From Lactobacillus sp. ESL0684 (GTDB lineage Bacteria > Bacillota > Bacilli > Lactobacillales > Lactobacillaceae), in NCBI RefSeq assembly GCF_029392675.1, contig NZ_CP113941.1, positions 112,001 through 176,000 of the forward strand: a stretch of DNA of 64,000 bases, written 5' to 3'. A model generated the notes under the pieces. That model saw only the letters and a list, made by a program, of their open reading frames with translations, was not told the origin of the DNA and ran no database searches. The position numbers and the translations under genes are program-made. Within the stretch, counting starts at the first letter, position 1; each line of letters starts with the position of its first letter. Positions 45,570 through 54,982 of the stretch are shown in pieces.

Positions 45570-45845
45570 TTTACTTAATAGTGATAGTAAGGCAAGTTGA
45601 TCAATTTGCTGCTATCACTTTTTTATTGGTATAGAGTTAAACCGAAATAGCTCAATGTATAATATATTATATGTTATTTTATTTGGAGCTATTTATCTAT
45701 TATAAAAGTACCTGGTTGTTTATAAAACCGCTATTAATGTTATTTAGCTGGTCTTAATTGAGGCTGCAAGCTTTCGTTATTTAACTTGATTAAAAAAAGG
45801 AATATACTTAAAGCCAAATTGGAGAATTAGGTATATTCGGAGGTG
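45570..45845 (+). repeat. Copy 2 of the duplicated control region
   Basis: Counterpart of 43389-43653, with the exact shared 18-mer TTAGGTATATTCGGAGGT at 45827-45844. It now drives only a broken surface-protein frame. The most likely history is tandem duplication of a surface-protein locus followed by divergence or replacement of the coding part. Confidence 0.75.
45580..45624 (+). terminator. Terminator of the SLAP surface-protein gene
   Basis: AGTGATAG (45580-45587) pairs with CTATCACT (45612-45619), with an inner GGCAA/TTTGC pairing, and T follow. It is the copy 2 version of the arc terminator. Confidence 0.85.
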
Positions 45846-45851
45846 GAGAGA

Positions 45852-46152
45852 TTGACTAATAGCGATAAAAAAAGTTTGACTAAGATAAGTCATAAAGTGT
45901 TAGACAAAGTTGATACTAGTCAGGTAACAGATATGCATAAAATGTTTGCTTTCTATCCAAAACTTAAGAGCTTAGATGTAAGTAATTTTAGAACGCAGAA
46001 AGTTACAAGTATGATGGCTATGTTCCATAAAGTTCTTGGACCAATCGAAGGAATAGATAACTTTGATTTTAGTTCCATAAATGAATGATGGATATAATGG
46101 AAATGCAAGTAATCATTACAATATGTACAATACAGCATTATCTAATGATTAA
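45852..46152 (+). pseudogene. Remnant of a BspA-type leucine-rich-repeat surface protein
   Basis: From TTG 45852 behind GGAGGTGGAG about 78 residues are readable: DTSQVTDMHKMFAF, LKSLDVSNFRTQKVTSMMAMF and FDFSSINE. This is the bacterial surface-protein 26-residue repeat (DUF285/BspA type: VTDM..MF...LDVSNF.T..VT.M..MF). Complete relatives are several hundred residues with signal peptide; here there is none. A TGA follows at 46086, and one frame over the coding-like stretch NDGYNGNASNHYNMYN continues to TAA 46150-46152. Confidence 0.7.
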
Positions 46153-46172
46153 TTAATAATTTTTAACAACCT

Positions 46173-46219
46173 AAAAATCCCTTAACTGTTAGTGTAATTC
46201 TGACAATTAGGGATTTTTT
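46173..46219 (+). terminator. Terminator between the surface-protein remnant and mazEF
   Basis: AAATCCCTTAA and TTAGGGATTT form the outer stem and CTGTTAG/CTGACAA an imperfect inner part; six T follow. It isolates the toxin-antitoxin pair from upstream transcription. Confidence 0.75.
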
Positions 46220-46281
46220 GTTTGAAAAGCAAGTTAACCGGTGTATACTTGTAGTTACATAAATGGAATGGAGCAAGTAAA

Positions 46282-46539
46282 ATGGAAAAAGACTTAGGTA
46301 ATATTATAGCTAGAAAGACTGGTAACTCGGTATCATTAACGATTCCGGCTAAGGCAAAGGTTAAAGTAGGACAAAAATTTAAATTAGTTCAGGAAGATAG
46401 TGACACATTAATTTACAAAGCGATTGATGCAAATCCTTGGTTTAATGGTGATTATGATAATGTTGACTTTAGAAAAGAAATGTCAGATGTTGGCAATCCC
46501 GATACAATGCAAGTGGGTAAGGAGAATATTGCATGGTAA
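46282..46539 (+). CDS. mazE: Antitoxin, MazE/AbrB-type
   Basis: An 85-residue protein with an N-terminal swapped-hairpin AbrB-type DNA-binding domain (NIIARKTGNSVSLTIPAKAKVKVGQKFKLVQ) and an acidic C-terminal tail (about 50-85) that would wrap around the toxin. ATG 46282 follows GGAGCAAG. It overlaps the toxin gene by seven bases, the normal antitoxin-first order, and probably represses its own promoter. Confidence 0.88.
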   Translation: MEKDLGNIIARKTGNSVSLTIPAKAKVKVGQKFKLVQEDSDTLIYKAIDANPWFNGDYDNVDFRKEMSDVGNPDTMQVGKENIAW

Positions 46540-46904
46540 GGTATCCTAAGCAAGGAGATCTTATTTGGATTGATTCCGAACCTCATGTAGGGCATGAAGA
46601 AGGAGGACATAATCCAGAAACTGGAAATACTCAGAGACCAGCGGTTGTAATTTCTAATACTAGTTACAACGAAAAAACTGGACTAGTTGTCTGCATGCTT
46701 TTTACTCACGACTTAAATAAAGGGAAAGCTAATCTTTATTATCCAATTATAGATTTAGCCAGTCAATTATCAGGGAGTGTGATTACTTTTCAGATGCCTA
46801 ATTATGATTTTCAAGGTAGACATGGAAAAGTTGTGGGTCACGTAAAGGAAAAGGATTTAGAAATACTTTTAGCTAAGGCGTATCAAATCTTAGATAAACG
46901 CTAA
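46533..46904 (+). CDS. mazF: mRNA-interferase toxin, MazF/PemK type
   Basis: A 123-residue endoribonuclease of the PemK/MazF fold. Landmarks: YPKQGDLIWIDSEP, TGNTQRPAVVISNTSYNEKTGLVVCM with the catalytic Arg and Thr region, and SGSVITFQMPNYDF. The insert between strands 1 and 2 (HVGHEEGGHNPETGNTQ) resembles that of PemK. It starts inside the last codons of the antitoxin gene, so both are made together. Confidence 0.9.
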   Translation: MVRYPKQGDLIWIDSEPHVGHEEGGHNPETGNTQRPAVVISNTSYNEKTGLVVCMLFTHDLNKGKANLYYPIIDLASQLSGSVITFQMPNYDFQGRHGKVVGHVKEKDLEILLAKAYQILDKR

Positions 46905-46928
46905 TTTTAAATTGAAATATTGCAAACT

Positions 46929-46962
46929 AAAAAAGCCGCACAATAATATGTGCAGCTTTTTT
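46929..46962. terminator. Bidirectional terminator
   Basis: AAAAAAGCCGCACA pairs with TGTGCAGCTTTTTT (46949-46962), one mismatch, over a short loop, between mazF and the convergent peptidase gene. Confidence 0.88.
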
Positions 46963-46979
46963 AATTATGTTGGTTGAAA

Positions 46980-49301
46980 TTACCAAATCTTTACTCGTTT
47001 ATTTGGAGCCAACCACATGCCATCGCCTGGCTTAACGTTAAAGACCTTATAAAAGTCATCTTGACATTGGACTTGCACATTGGCACGTAACGGACTAGGT
47101 GCATGGGCATCTTGGGCTAATAGAAATTTGGCTTCTTGAGGAGTTGTCTTGATACGCCAAATTCGTGCATAACTTTCAAATAATTCACGCAAATCCGCGT
47201 TTTCACTCTTTGCTACTTCAATTGCCGTGGATAAACCACCCTGATCAGCAATATTCTCTGACACTGTTTGCTTGCCATTTACTTTTCCTGAACCATATTT
47301 AATGCCATTAAATAATTTGATTTCTGCTTGAATCCGTTTTTGAAATTCAGCGTAGTCTTGCTTGGTCCACCAATTGTCTAAATTACCGTATTTGTCAAAT
47401 TGGGCACCATTATTATCAAAAGCGTGAGAAATCTCGTGACCAATTACACTGCCAATCCCGCCCAAGTTAGCAGCTTTACTTTGATTTTTATCATAAAAAG
47501 GTGCTTGTAAAATCGCAGCTGGGAAAGTAATGTCATTGCTGTACACATTATAAGCAGCATTAACAGTGTCACCAGTCATGCTCCATTCAGTGCGATCAAC
47601 TGGCTTAGATAACTGGGCATAGTTTTCTTTATTTTCTTCAATTGCAATTGCGCGGTTGTTAGAATATAAAGTTCCGCCTTGGCTTGCTGGGGTCACTTTT
47701 AGATGATGGTAAGATTCTGACACCTTGTCTGGGTATCCTACCTTGACAACCATCGCTTTTAACTTAGCAATTGCTTGTTGTTTAGTTGCTTCAGACAACC
47801 AATTGTTATTTTGTAGCCTTTTTTCATATGTCTGCAAGAATTGGTTAATCATGGCTGTAACATCTTTTTTAGCAGCTGAGCCAAAATATGTTTTACCGTA
47901 ATAAATCCCAATTACCTCGTCAAAGGCGCTATCGGCAGTGGCGAAAGCTTGCTTATCTGCCGACGCTAACTTGGTTGTGCCATTTATAGCTTGAGCGTAT
48001 GGTAAACATGCTTCTTGGAATTCTTGAGAAAGGTCTTCAACGGCATCATTAATAAAGTTGACAATTAGCCAGCTTTTAAGGCCATCAAAATTTTTGCGGT
48101 TAATGACTTTATTGACATTATCTAAGAAGCTTGGATCAGTTATCAAGATTCGCTTAGGTTCTTGCCCCACGGTTCCTTGTAGGAACTTTTGAATATCAAA
48201 GTCAGTAAATTTGGCTTTAAAATCTTGCAAGTTCATTGGGTGATAATTGCTAGTAAGATCAGCACTTTCTTCAGCTGAGCCAGTATTTTTAGCAATTAAT
48301 TGATCAAATTTAAGTGCATCTGCTACATAGGTGGTGGCTTGGGTCTTATCGACGCCTGCCATGGTTAATAGCTTAATAGCTTTTTGTTTTAGCAAACTTT
48401 TTAGTTTTTTGAATTCTGATTTACTATAATTACTTGCATCAGGCAACATAGTTCCGATTTCGCTAAAATAAAGCGCATTGGTTTGAGCGTGCTTCATGTC
48501 TGGACTAGCATAGAATCCAATTGGAAAGTCAATAATAGTGTTGTCTAAGTCTGCTGCTTTAGCATTAAGGTCGTCGAAATCTTTAATATTTTCCAGTTGT
48601 GCCAGATCTGCCTTAATTGGTTTTGCACCATCGTGATTACGTTTATCAGTATCACGGGCAATCTTATATAGTTCAACTGCCTTATTAAGATCTGGGATAT
48701 TAGGCACTGCCTTTTTTCCGTTAGCAAAGTCTGCCATATCTTGACTTAATTGCTGGTTAACTTTTGAGTTAATATCGTCAAATGAGCTTGTCCGGAATTC
48801 ATCTGCTGGAATTTTAGCTTGCTGCATCCAAGTAGAATTAACTGCTAAATACAAATTATCTTGTGGACGTGTCCCGACTTTTGGTTGCAACAGATTGCCG
48901 CTACCGCCGATAGTTGCCTTGGATGTTTTTTTAGGTTGCTGATTAACTACTTTAACTTTGGGACCGGTAACTTTTCCCGTGTTACTTTGCTTAATCCAGA
49001 GATTTTTACCCGAATATTTGCTACCTGCAAGACGATAGTAGAGCTTACTCCCAATGTAACGTGCTTGGTCAACACTAACTTTGGTATGCTTTTTTAGTTT
49101 ATGCTTAGTGGCCTTACCCTTAGCGTTATAAATACGTGAGTTGCGACGCAACTTAGTAGTACTTTTGTGGGTTTGCTTTTTAGCTTTAGTGGCCGCCAGT
49201 ACTACTGATTGATTATTATTGGTATCAGTAGCTGTATTAAGCGGACTGAGTGTGATAATCGCCACAATTATGGCAATTATTAACTTAAATTTACGTTTCA
49301 T
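46980..49301 (-). CDS. Exported, wall-bound M13-family metallopeptidase (PepO-like) with SLAP domain
   Basis: A 773-residue zinc endopeptidase. Signal peptide (about 1-36), SLAP-type wall-binding module (about 50-105, RRNSRIYNAKGKATKHK and SKLYYRLAGSKYSGKNLWIK), a linker, then the M13 (neprilysin) domain from about 135. The zinc site is HEISH (His622, Glu623, His626) with the downstream ENIADQGG supplying the third ligand Glu. The protein ends MWLAPNKRVKIW. ATG 49301 follows AAGGGAG. It is a paralog of the cytosolic PepO at 56292; the extra N-terminal part places this one outside, where it could cut peptides or surface proteins. Confidence 0.9.
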   Translation of the reverse strand: MKRKFKLIIAIIVAIITLSPLNTATDTNNNQSVVLAATKAKKQTHKSTTKLRRNSRIYNAKGKATKHKLKKHTKVSVDQARYIGSKLYYRLAGSKYSGKNLWIKQSNTGKVTGPKVKVVNQQPKKTSKATIGGSGNLLQPKVGTRPQDNLYLAVNSTWMQQAKIPADEFRTSSFDDINSKVNQQLSQDMADFANGKKAVPNIPDLNKAVELYKIARDTDKRNHDGAKPIKADLAQLENIKDFDDLNAKAADLDNTIIDFPIGFYASPDMKHAQTNALYFSEIGTMLPDASNYSKSEFKKLKSLLKQKAIKLLTMAGVDKTQATTYVADALKFDQLIAKNTGSAEESADLTSNYHPMNLQDFKAKFTDFDIQKFLQGTVGQEPKRILITDPSFLDNVNKVINRKNFDGLKSWLIVNFINDAVEDLSQEFQEACLPYAQAINGTTKLASADKQAFATADSAFDEVIGIYYGKTYFGSAAKKDVTAMINQFLQTYEKRLQNNNWLSEATKQQAIAKLKAMVVKVGYPDKVSESYHHLKVTPASQGGTLYSNNRAIAIEENKENYAQLSKPVDRTEWSMTGDTVNAAYNVYSNDITFPAAILQAPFYDKNQSKAANLGGIGSVIGHEISHAFDNNGAQFDKYGNLDNWWTKQDYAEFQKRIQAEIKLFNGIKYGSGKVNGKQTVSENIADQGGLSTAIEVAKSENADLRELFESYARIWRIKTTPQEAKFLLAQDAHAPSPLRANVQVQCQDDFYKVFNVKPGDGMWLAPNKRVKIW

Positions 49302-49579
49302 CTTACTCCCTTATCTTGTGTTTTAATTACCTAGCAATTTAAGGTTAATTTTATCCTTAATAATTAATAATGTCTATAAATTGACGAATAATAAGTTGCT
49401 TGACTTTATTTAGGCTTAAACTATAACTATACTCAAAAATATAGTTAGTTTTAGCTGGTTGTTTTTGAATTAGTTAATTTAATCAAAAGTGATGTTTAAG
49501 TCTGAAATCGCTTAAAAATAATAAAGGTACTACTTAATAGCCGTATTTGTTATAATAGAAGTTAATTTAGGAGGAAATC

Positions 49580-50065
49580 ATGGAAGAATTAGCAACAATG
49601 ACTTTGGCTGACAATTTGGCCAAAAATCAAACTGAAATTCTAAATAATGAACAAGATTTTAATGCGGAAGCTGTCTATGAAGCAATTGATAGCTTGCAAA
49701 TTCTGCACAAGCCGATTAAAGAATACTTTGACATGACGCAAGAACAATATTATGAGTCAGAAAGTGATCATAAATTGACCTTGATTAAGTTATCAGAAAA
49801 ACTGGCAGATTTACATGATCGTGTGTTAACTAATCATGTGGATGGTTTTGTTAATCAAAACCAACTTAATTTGACTTATAATCATGAAAATCCTTATGAG
49901 GATGATTTTTATAATGCAGAAGTTGATTATCATGTTATTACTTATAGCCTTAAGGTAATTAGTGCTGTCCAGGCTGTTGCCGGTAAAGATTTACAGACTG
50001 TTTTGTCTAAAGATGCTGTCTTATCAATTGGGTTGGCAGCACACGCTTTGGCAAATCGGGTATAG
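49580..50065 (+). CDS. Lactobacillus protein of unknown function
   Basis: An acidic, mainly helical protein of 161 residues without signal peptide or membrane span (MEELATMTLADNLAKNQTEIL...; ends GLAAHALANRV). ATG 49580 follows AGGAGG and a -10 box TATAAT lies at 49551-49556, so it is a real gene. I recognise no domain. The phosphoesterase gene follows after 53 bases and may be cotranscribed. The 278 bases upstream of it hold only promoter sequence. Confidence 0.7.
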   Translation: MEELATMTLADNLAKNQTEILNNEQDFNAEAVYEAIDSLQILHKPIKEYFDMTQEQYYESESDHKLTLIKLSEKLADLHDRVLTNHVDGFVNQNQLNLTYNHENPYEDDFYNAEVDYHVITYSLKVISAVQAVAGKDLQTVLSKDAVLSIGLAAHALANRV

Positions 50066-50118
50066 TTGTTTAAAAGCTGGGTATAGTCCGGCTTTTTCTT
50101 TAGCTTTGAGGCCAAATA

Positions 50119-51513
50119 ATGAATATTTTTAAGCAAGTTGTAGGTATGGCCAGTCATGTTAAGGACGTTAGAAAACGACCTATTTATTCTAAAAAAGCTA
50201 GCTTAGACCCGCTGCAATCATATCGCAGTGTTGGCGAGTATCAGGTTGGCGCTGATGAAAGAACTCCGCGCGGACAAGAGTATCACTTAACTGTTTATCA
50301 AGATGAAAATGATTTATTACATCAGGCACTTAGCTTAGAAAGTACCGAAAAGTTAGCTCCAGAATATGTGCGTGAATTTAATCCGGAACTAGATCGTTAT
50401 CGTGCTTTTGTTAGTCCGCAGACTGGGCGGCGCTATGTAGTAGAAGAATATTTGGATCAATTTGTTGAACGGGTGCGCAAGCATATTCGGCAAGGTGATA
50501 ATTCAGTTAACGTGAGTTTAATTTCTGATACACATTATAAAGACCGTAATAGTAGTGACTTTTATGGTTGGAATGGTCTAACGCATGTTAACGAGTTTTC
50601 TTATCTTGACCAAGCAAAGCTACTAGATTTAAAAGTACACTTAGGTGATTGGATTGACGGCTCTGATACTGGATTTTTAAGTGAGAGTGAATTAACCAAA
50701 CTACGTGATTCGTTTTGCGATAGTCAAGTGCCAGCAGTGCTAATTAAAGGTAATCATGATGAAAACGATAAGTATGATGAGCATCATGATTTGCGTGCCT
50801 CTTTTCCTGAAAACGAATTTGAAAAAATCATGTGGCCCAAGATGTATGCTCAAAAGGGGATTAATTATGTGTCACGGGTTCACGGAGTCTGTTACTATGA
50901 TGTTGGTAATTTGCGTTTCATCTCCGTTAATACTTCGGATGTACCATATATCTTAAATGCTCAGGGACAAAAAAAATATGATGAGAAGTTAACTTTGGCG
51001 ATTCGTGAAGATCAGATTGAGGAAATTATTGAAATTTTGACGCAGTCATCAAATAAGCAAATTATTTTAATGAGTCATGCTAATCCAATTAATCGTAAAG
51101 GTTCAAATGCTCTTAAGTATAATGGTCGTTCGCTGCATGAATTGCTGGTGGCTTTTAACCAGCGTGAAAAGGGTCGGATGCATTCTGTGCAAGGAATTCC
51201 GGCAGAGTTCCGCCTAACCAATGATTTCGACTTTACTAAAATTAAAAATGCTAGAATTATCGCTTACTTTTGCGGTCATCGGCATCGTGAAGACCAGTAT
51301 CGCATTAATGGCATTCAATATATTTTGTTTAATTGCTCAGCTTTAATGGGTGAAAGTCATTCACTGACTACCAAATACAATAAAAATTGGCATCGTCAGC
51401 TTGATTCTCAAACTGAATTTGCAGGTTATATTGTAAATATTGATTTGACTAAGCACTTGATTCAGGTCTTTGGGTACGGTGCTGCTTCTAAGCGTAGATT
51501 CTTTTATATTTAG
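50119..51513 (+). CDS. Calcineurin-like metallophosphoesterase
   Basis: A 464-residue protein with the complete metallophosphoesterase set: ISDTHYKD (about 136-143), VHLGDWIDG, LIKGNHDEND, LMSHANPI and YFCGHRHRED, which bind two metal ions. An extra N-terminal region of about 130 residues (GEYQVGADERTPRGQEYH...) precedes the catalytic domain and is not recognised. No signal peptide is evident. Substrate unknown. ATG 50119 has only a weak ribosome site (GAGGCC). Confidence 0.85.
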   Translation: MNIFKQVVGMASHVKDVRKRPIYSKKASLDPLQSYRSVGEYQVGADERTPRGQEYHLTVYQDENDLLHQALSLESTEKLAPEYVREFNPELDRYRAFVSPQTGRRYVVEEYLDQFVERVRKHIRQGDNSVNVSLISDTHYKDRNSSDFYGWNGLTHVNEFSYLDQAKLLDLKVHLGDWIDGSDTGFLSESELTKLRDSFCDSQVPAVLIKGNHDENDKYDEHHDLRASFPENEFEKIMWPKMYAQKGINYVSRVHGVCYYDVGNLRFISVNTSDVPYILNAQGQKKYDEKLTLAIREDQIEEIIEILTQSSNKQIILMSHANPINRKGSNALKYNGRSLHELLVAFNQREKGRMHSVQGIPAEFRLTNDFDFTKIKNARIIAYFCGHRHREDQYRINGIQYILFNCSALMGESHSLTTKYNKNWHRQLDSQTEFAGYIVNIDLTKHLIQVFGYGAASKRRFFYI

Positions 51514-51620
51514 TTAAATAAGAACGGGGAGTTTGGAAAACCACCGCCTTTTAGCATATAATAGAAAAGTTAATTAAAAGAACTGATAAAACTAAAAAAA
51601 CTGATTAAGGAAAGATAAAT

Positions 51621-53570
51621 ATGTGCGGAATTGTCGCTTTTTACGATCCAGCAATAAATGACAAGCAAGCCGCCATTGGTAAGATGATGGCGACGATTAA
51701 ACATCGGGGGCCAGATTCAGATGGCTTTTACACTAATGATAAGGTTGCACTTGGCTTTAGAAGGCTATCAATTATCGACTTACGGGGTGGCAGCCAGCCA
51801 ATCTATAATGAAGACAATACCAAGGCGATTATCTTTAATGGTGAAATTTATAACTTTAAGCCGTTAAGAAAAGAATTAATTGCCGCTGGTCATACTTTTA
51901 CTACTAAGACTGATACGGAAGTATTATTGCATGGCTTTGAAGAGTGGGGCATGGATGGCCTGCTTAAACGAGTACGTGGCATGTTTGCCTTTATTATTTG
52001 GGATGATGAAAACCAGACAATGTATGGTGCTCGAGATTTCTTTGGTATTAAGCCGCTATATTATAGTAACGAAAATGGCCATTTATTAGTAGGATCTGAA
52101 CTCAAAAGTTTTTTGGCTTTTCCTGGTTTTAAGCGTAGATTAAACACTGAGGCTGTTAAGCCATACTTAATGAACCAATATAATGATTTAGATGAAACCT
52201 TCTTTAAGGGAGTTTATCGTTTTCCAGCTGGGAACTGGTTTGAATATCATGATGGCGAGATGAAGACTCATCAATATTGGGATGCTGAATATCAAGCTAA
52301 TAATCTTAGCTTTGAAGAAACGGTTGAAAAGATTGACGAGGACCTGAAAGAAACGGTTGAACTTTATCATAACGCTGATGTACCAGTTGGGGCATTTCTA
52401 TCAGAAGGGGTAGATTCGAGTTATATCACGAGTATTTTAGATCCTGATGATGTATTCTCAATTTCTTTTGATGATGCGACTTATGATGAAGCTTCAAAGG
52501 CGAAAGATTTAGCAGATATCAAAGGCTGGAAATTTTTCTCAGATAAAGTAAATGCAGACGAGGCCATGAATGACTTTGCGGAAATGCAATATCATATGGA
52601 TGAGCCAGATGCTAATCCGTCGATCATCCCGCTGTGGTATCTGTGTAAAATGGCGCGCAAGCATGTGACTGTTGCTCTATCAGGTGAAGGTGCTGATGAA
52701 TTATTTGCAGGTTATGTCAATTACGGTATGCATACTCATAATAGTGTGATTAAAGTCTTTACTTCTCAATTGAAAAAACTGCCAAAGAAAAATCGGGTAA
52801 GATTAGCGCACAAGGTTAAGAAAATGCCGAACTTTCCTGGCAAGGTTCACCTGTATACTAATTTAGCTGAGCCAAGTGAGTTTTATGTTGGACAGTCAGT
52901 AATCTACGATATGGATTATCCCACTATCTTCACTGCTGATGATGCCAATAGTATTTTGAAGCCATCATATCGTAACAAGCTAACTGTTAACGGTATTTAT
53001 CAACACGATTTTAAGAAAGTTAAAGATCTCGATAATGTACGTCAAATGCAATACATTGATTTGCATCACTTTATGTTAAATGATATTGAGCAAAAGGCGG
53101 ATAAGATTTCGATGGCACATTCACTGGAGTTGCGGGTGCCATATCTTGACCGTAAGATTGCTGAACGGGCAAATTCAATTCCAACGGAATATTTAGTTAA
53201 TAAACATGACACTAAATATGCTTTACGTAAAGCGAGTGAAAAGGTTTTGCCAGATGAATGGGCTAAACGACCTAAATTAGGCTTTCCGACCCCAATCAAA
53301 GCCTGGTTAAAAGAGCCACGTTTTTATAAGCAAGTACGTGAGTTATTTAGTGAAGACTTTGTTAGCGATATTTTTGATCAGCAAAAGATTTTGCAAATGT
53401 TAGATGATAATTATCAAGGTGATGGTTCAGCACGTCGGCAAATTTGGACGATCTATACTTTCCTTGTGTGGTACAAGTTGTTCTTCGTTGATTATGAAGG
53501 AACAGTTGCTAAGTATCAGCACGTGCAACCAGAAGTAGCTAGTTTACTTGAACAAGGAAAGCTAGTTTGA
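51621..53570 (+). CDS. asnB: Glutamine-dependent asparagine synthase family protein, probably amidating D-Asp in cell wall
   Basis: A 649-residue amidotransferase. The N-terminal Ntn glutaminase domain starts at Cys2 (MCGIVAFYD) after Met removal; the C-terminal domain has the ATP-pyrophosphatase loop FLSEGVDSSY, where Glu replaces the first Gly of the usual SGGxDS, and VALSGEGADELFAGY. ATG 51621 follows AAGGAAAG. The next gene, 19 bases away, is a D-aspartate-ligase-like ATP-grasp protein. In lactococci AsnH amidates the D-Asp side chain of peptidoglycan, so the same role is plausible here; free asparagine synthesis is the alternative. Confidence 0.85.
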   Translation: MCGIVAFYDPAINDKQAAIGKMMATIKHRGPDSDGFYTNDKVALGFRRLSIIDLRGGSQPIYNEDNTKAIIFNGEIYNFKPLRKELIAAGHTFTTKTDTEVLLHGFEEWGMDGLLKRVRGMFAFIIWDDENQTMYGARDFFGIKPLYYSNENGHLLVGSELKSFLAFPGFKRRLNTEAVKPYLMNQYNDLDETFFKGVYRFPAGNWFEYHDGEMKTHQYWDAEYQANNLSFEETVEKIDEDLKETVELYHNADVPVGAFLSEGVDSSYITSILDPDDVFSISFDDATYDEASKAKDLADIKGWKFFSDKVNADEAMNDFAEMQYHMDEPDANPSIIPLWYLCKMARKHVTVALSGEGADELFAGYVNYGMHTHNSVIKVFTSQLKKLPKKNRVRLAHKVKKMPNFPGKVHLYTNLAEPSEFYVGQSVIYDMDYPTIFTADDANSILKPSYRNKLTVNGIYQHDFKKVKDLDNVRQMQYIDLHHFMLNDIEQKADKISMAHSLELRVPYLDRKIAERANSIPTEYLVNKHDTKYALRKASEKVLPDEWAKRPKLGFPTPIKAWLKEPRFYKQVRELFSEDFVSDIFDQQKILQMLDDNYQGDGSARRQIWTIYTFLVWYKLFFVDYEGTVAKYQHVQPEVASLLEQGKLV

Positions 53571-53589
53571 TTAGGAGCAGATTTTAAAA

Positions 53590-54858
53590 ATGAAGCAAGA
53601 TTTTACACCAATCATTCTTGGTAGTGATATTAACGTATATGGAATGGCTCGTTCATTCAATGAGGCTTATGGAATTAGTGTCAAGGCATTGGCTGATACA
53701 CAATTAGCGCCAACACGTTATTCGAAGATTGTTGATGTTGAATTGCACCATGGCTTTAGTGAGGATCCAACTTTTATCGAAGTCATGCGTGAGCAGATGC
53801 AACTTTATCAAGACCACCAAGAACCAGTTATTTTGATTGCTTGTGGTGACGGGTATGCCGAGCTGCTTTCTAAGCATAAAGAAGAGTTACAACAGACCTT
53901 TGTTGTGCCATATATCGACTATGATTTACTGGAAAAACTGATCTCTAAAGAAGGCTTCTATCAGATAGCTGAGGAGCATGGCTTGCCATACCCAAAGACT
54001 AAAATTATTACTAAGGCTGACTTTAAGAATGCAGACTATTTGGACTTTCCATTTGATTATCCAGTAGAACTTAAGCCAGAAGATCCAGTTTCTTGGCTTG
54101 ATGTCCAGTTTGAAGGGCGTAAAAAGGCCTTTACGATTCATGATGAAGAAGAACTCCAAGATATTGTAGGCAAAATCTATAATAATGGTTATCAGGCTGA
54201 TTTAATCTTGCAAGACTTTATTCCAGGTGATGATTCTAACATGCGTGTATTGAATGCTTATGTTGGTAAAGATCACCGTCTCAAAATGTTGTGTCTAGGA
54301 CATCCATTGTTAGAAGATCCAACACCACAGGCAATTGGCAATTACATGGCGATTTTGCCAGAATTTAACGAAAAGCTGTATGAACAAGTTGAGGCTTTTT
54401 TGGAAGACCTGAATTATACTGGAATGGCCAACTTCGATTTGAAATACGATGAGCGTGATGGTGAGTTTAAATTCTTCGAAATTAATCTGCGTCAAGGTCG
54501 TTCGAGCTTTTACGTCACGCTAAATGGCTATAATCTAGCTAAATGGTATATTGATGATTATGTCTACGATACTTTGAAGGATAAGCCAACTGTTTACGGG
54601 AATAAACTTAAGTCTAAGCAAGTTTTATGGCTAGGTGTTCCAGTAAAAATCTTTAAGCAATATGCTTATGATAATAAAGCAAAGCAAATTGCTGAGGAAC
54701 TAATCCATGAAGGACGCTATGGTACGACGGTTTTTTATGATAAAGATCATGGCTTTAAGCGTTGGTTATTAATGAGGTATATGTTCCATAATTATTACGC
54801 ACGATATAAGGAATATTACCAAGTTAATAAGGGACAATTCTTTGGTAAGAAAAACTAA
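53590..54858 (+). CDS. aslA: ATP-grasp ligase, probable D-aspartate ligase of peptidoglycan
   Basis: A 422-residue ATP-grasp enzyme. The start FTPIILGSDINVYGMARSFNEAYGI matches the N-terminus of enterococcal and lactococcal D-aspartate ligases as I remember them; the ATP-grasp core follows (FPFDYPVELKPEDPVSW, LILQDFIPGDDSN, GEFKFFEINLRQGRSSFY with the metal-binding Glu and Asn). It would attach D-Asp to the lysine of the wall precursor, giving the D-Asx bridge typical of lactobacilli. It lies 19 bases after the amidotransferase gene and a terminator follows, so the two form an operon. Confidence 0.75.
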   Translation: MKQDFTPIILGSDINVYGMARSFNEAYGISVKALADTQLAPTRYSKIVDVELHHGFSEDPTFIEVMREQMQLYQDHQEPVILIACGDGYAELLSKHKEELQQTFVVPYIDYDLLEKLISKEGFYQIAEEHGLPYPKTKIITKADFKNADYLDFPFDYPVELKPEDPVSWLDVQFEGRKKAFTIHDEEELQDIVGKIYNNGYQADLILQDFIPGDDSNMRVLNAYVGKDHRLKMLCLGHPLLEDPTPQAIGNYMAILPEFNEKLYEQVEAFLEDLNYTGMANFDLKYDERDGEFKFFEINLRQGRSSFYVTLNGYNLAKWYIDDYVYDTLKDKPTVYGNKLKSKQVLWLGVPVKIFKQYAYDNKAKQIAEELIHEGRYGTTVFYDKDHGFKRWLLMRYMFHNYYARYKEYYQVNKGQFFGKKN

Positions 54859-54865
54859 CTATGAT

Positions 54866-54908
54866 AAAGGATAATTTCAGAATCAAGCTGAAGTTGTCTT
54901 TTTTCTTT
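54866..54908 (+). terminator. Terminator of the asnB-aslA operon
   Basis: AAAGGATAATTTCAG pairs with CTGAAGTTGTCTTTT (54888-54902) along 15 positions with three wobbles, followed by TTCTTTG. Confidence 0.8.
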
Positions 54909-54982
54909 GCTTGAGGGTGTTCTTTTTTATGGGTTATTGCTAAACTATTAGATGGACTTTAATGATAGAAAGGACTGAAAAA

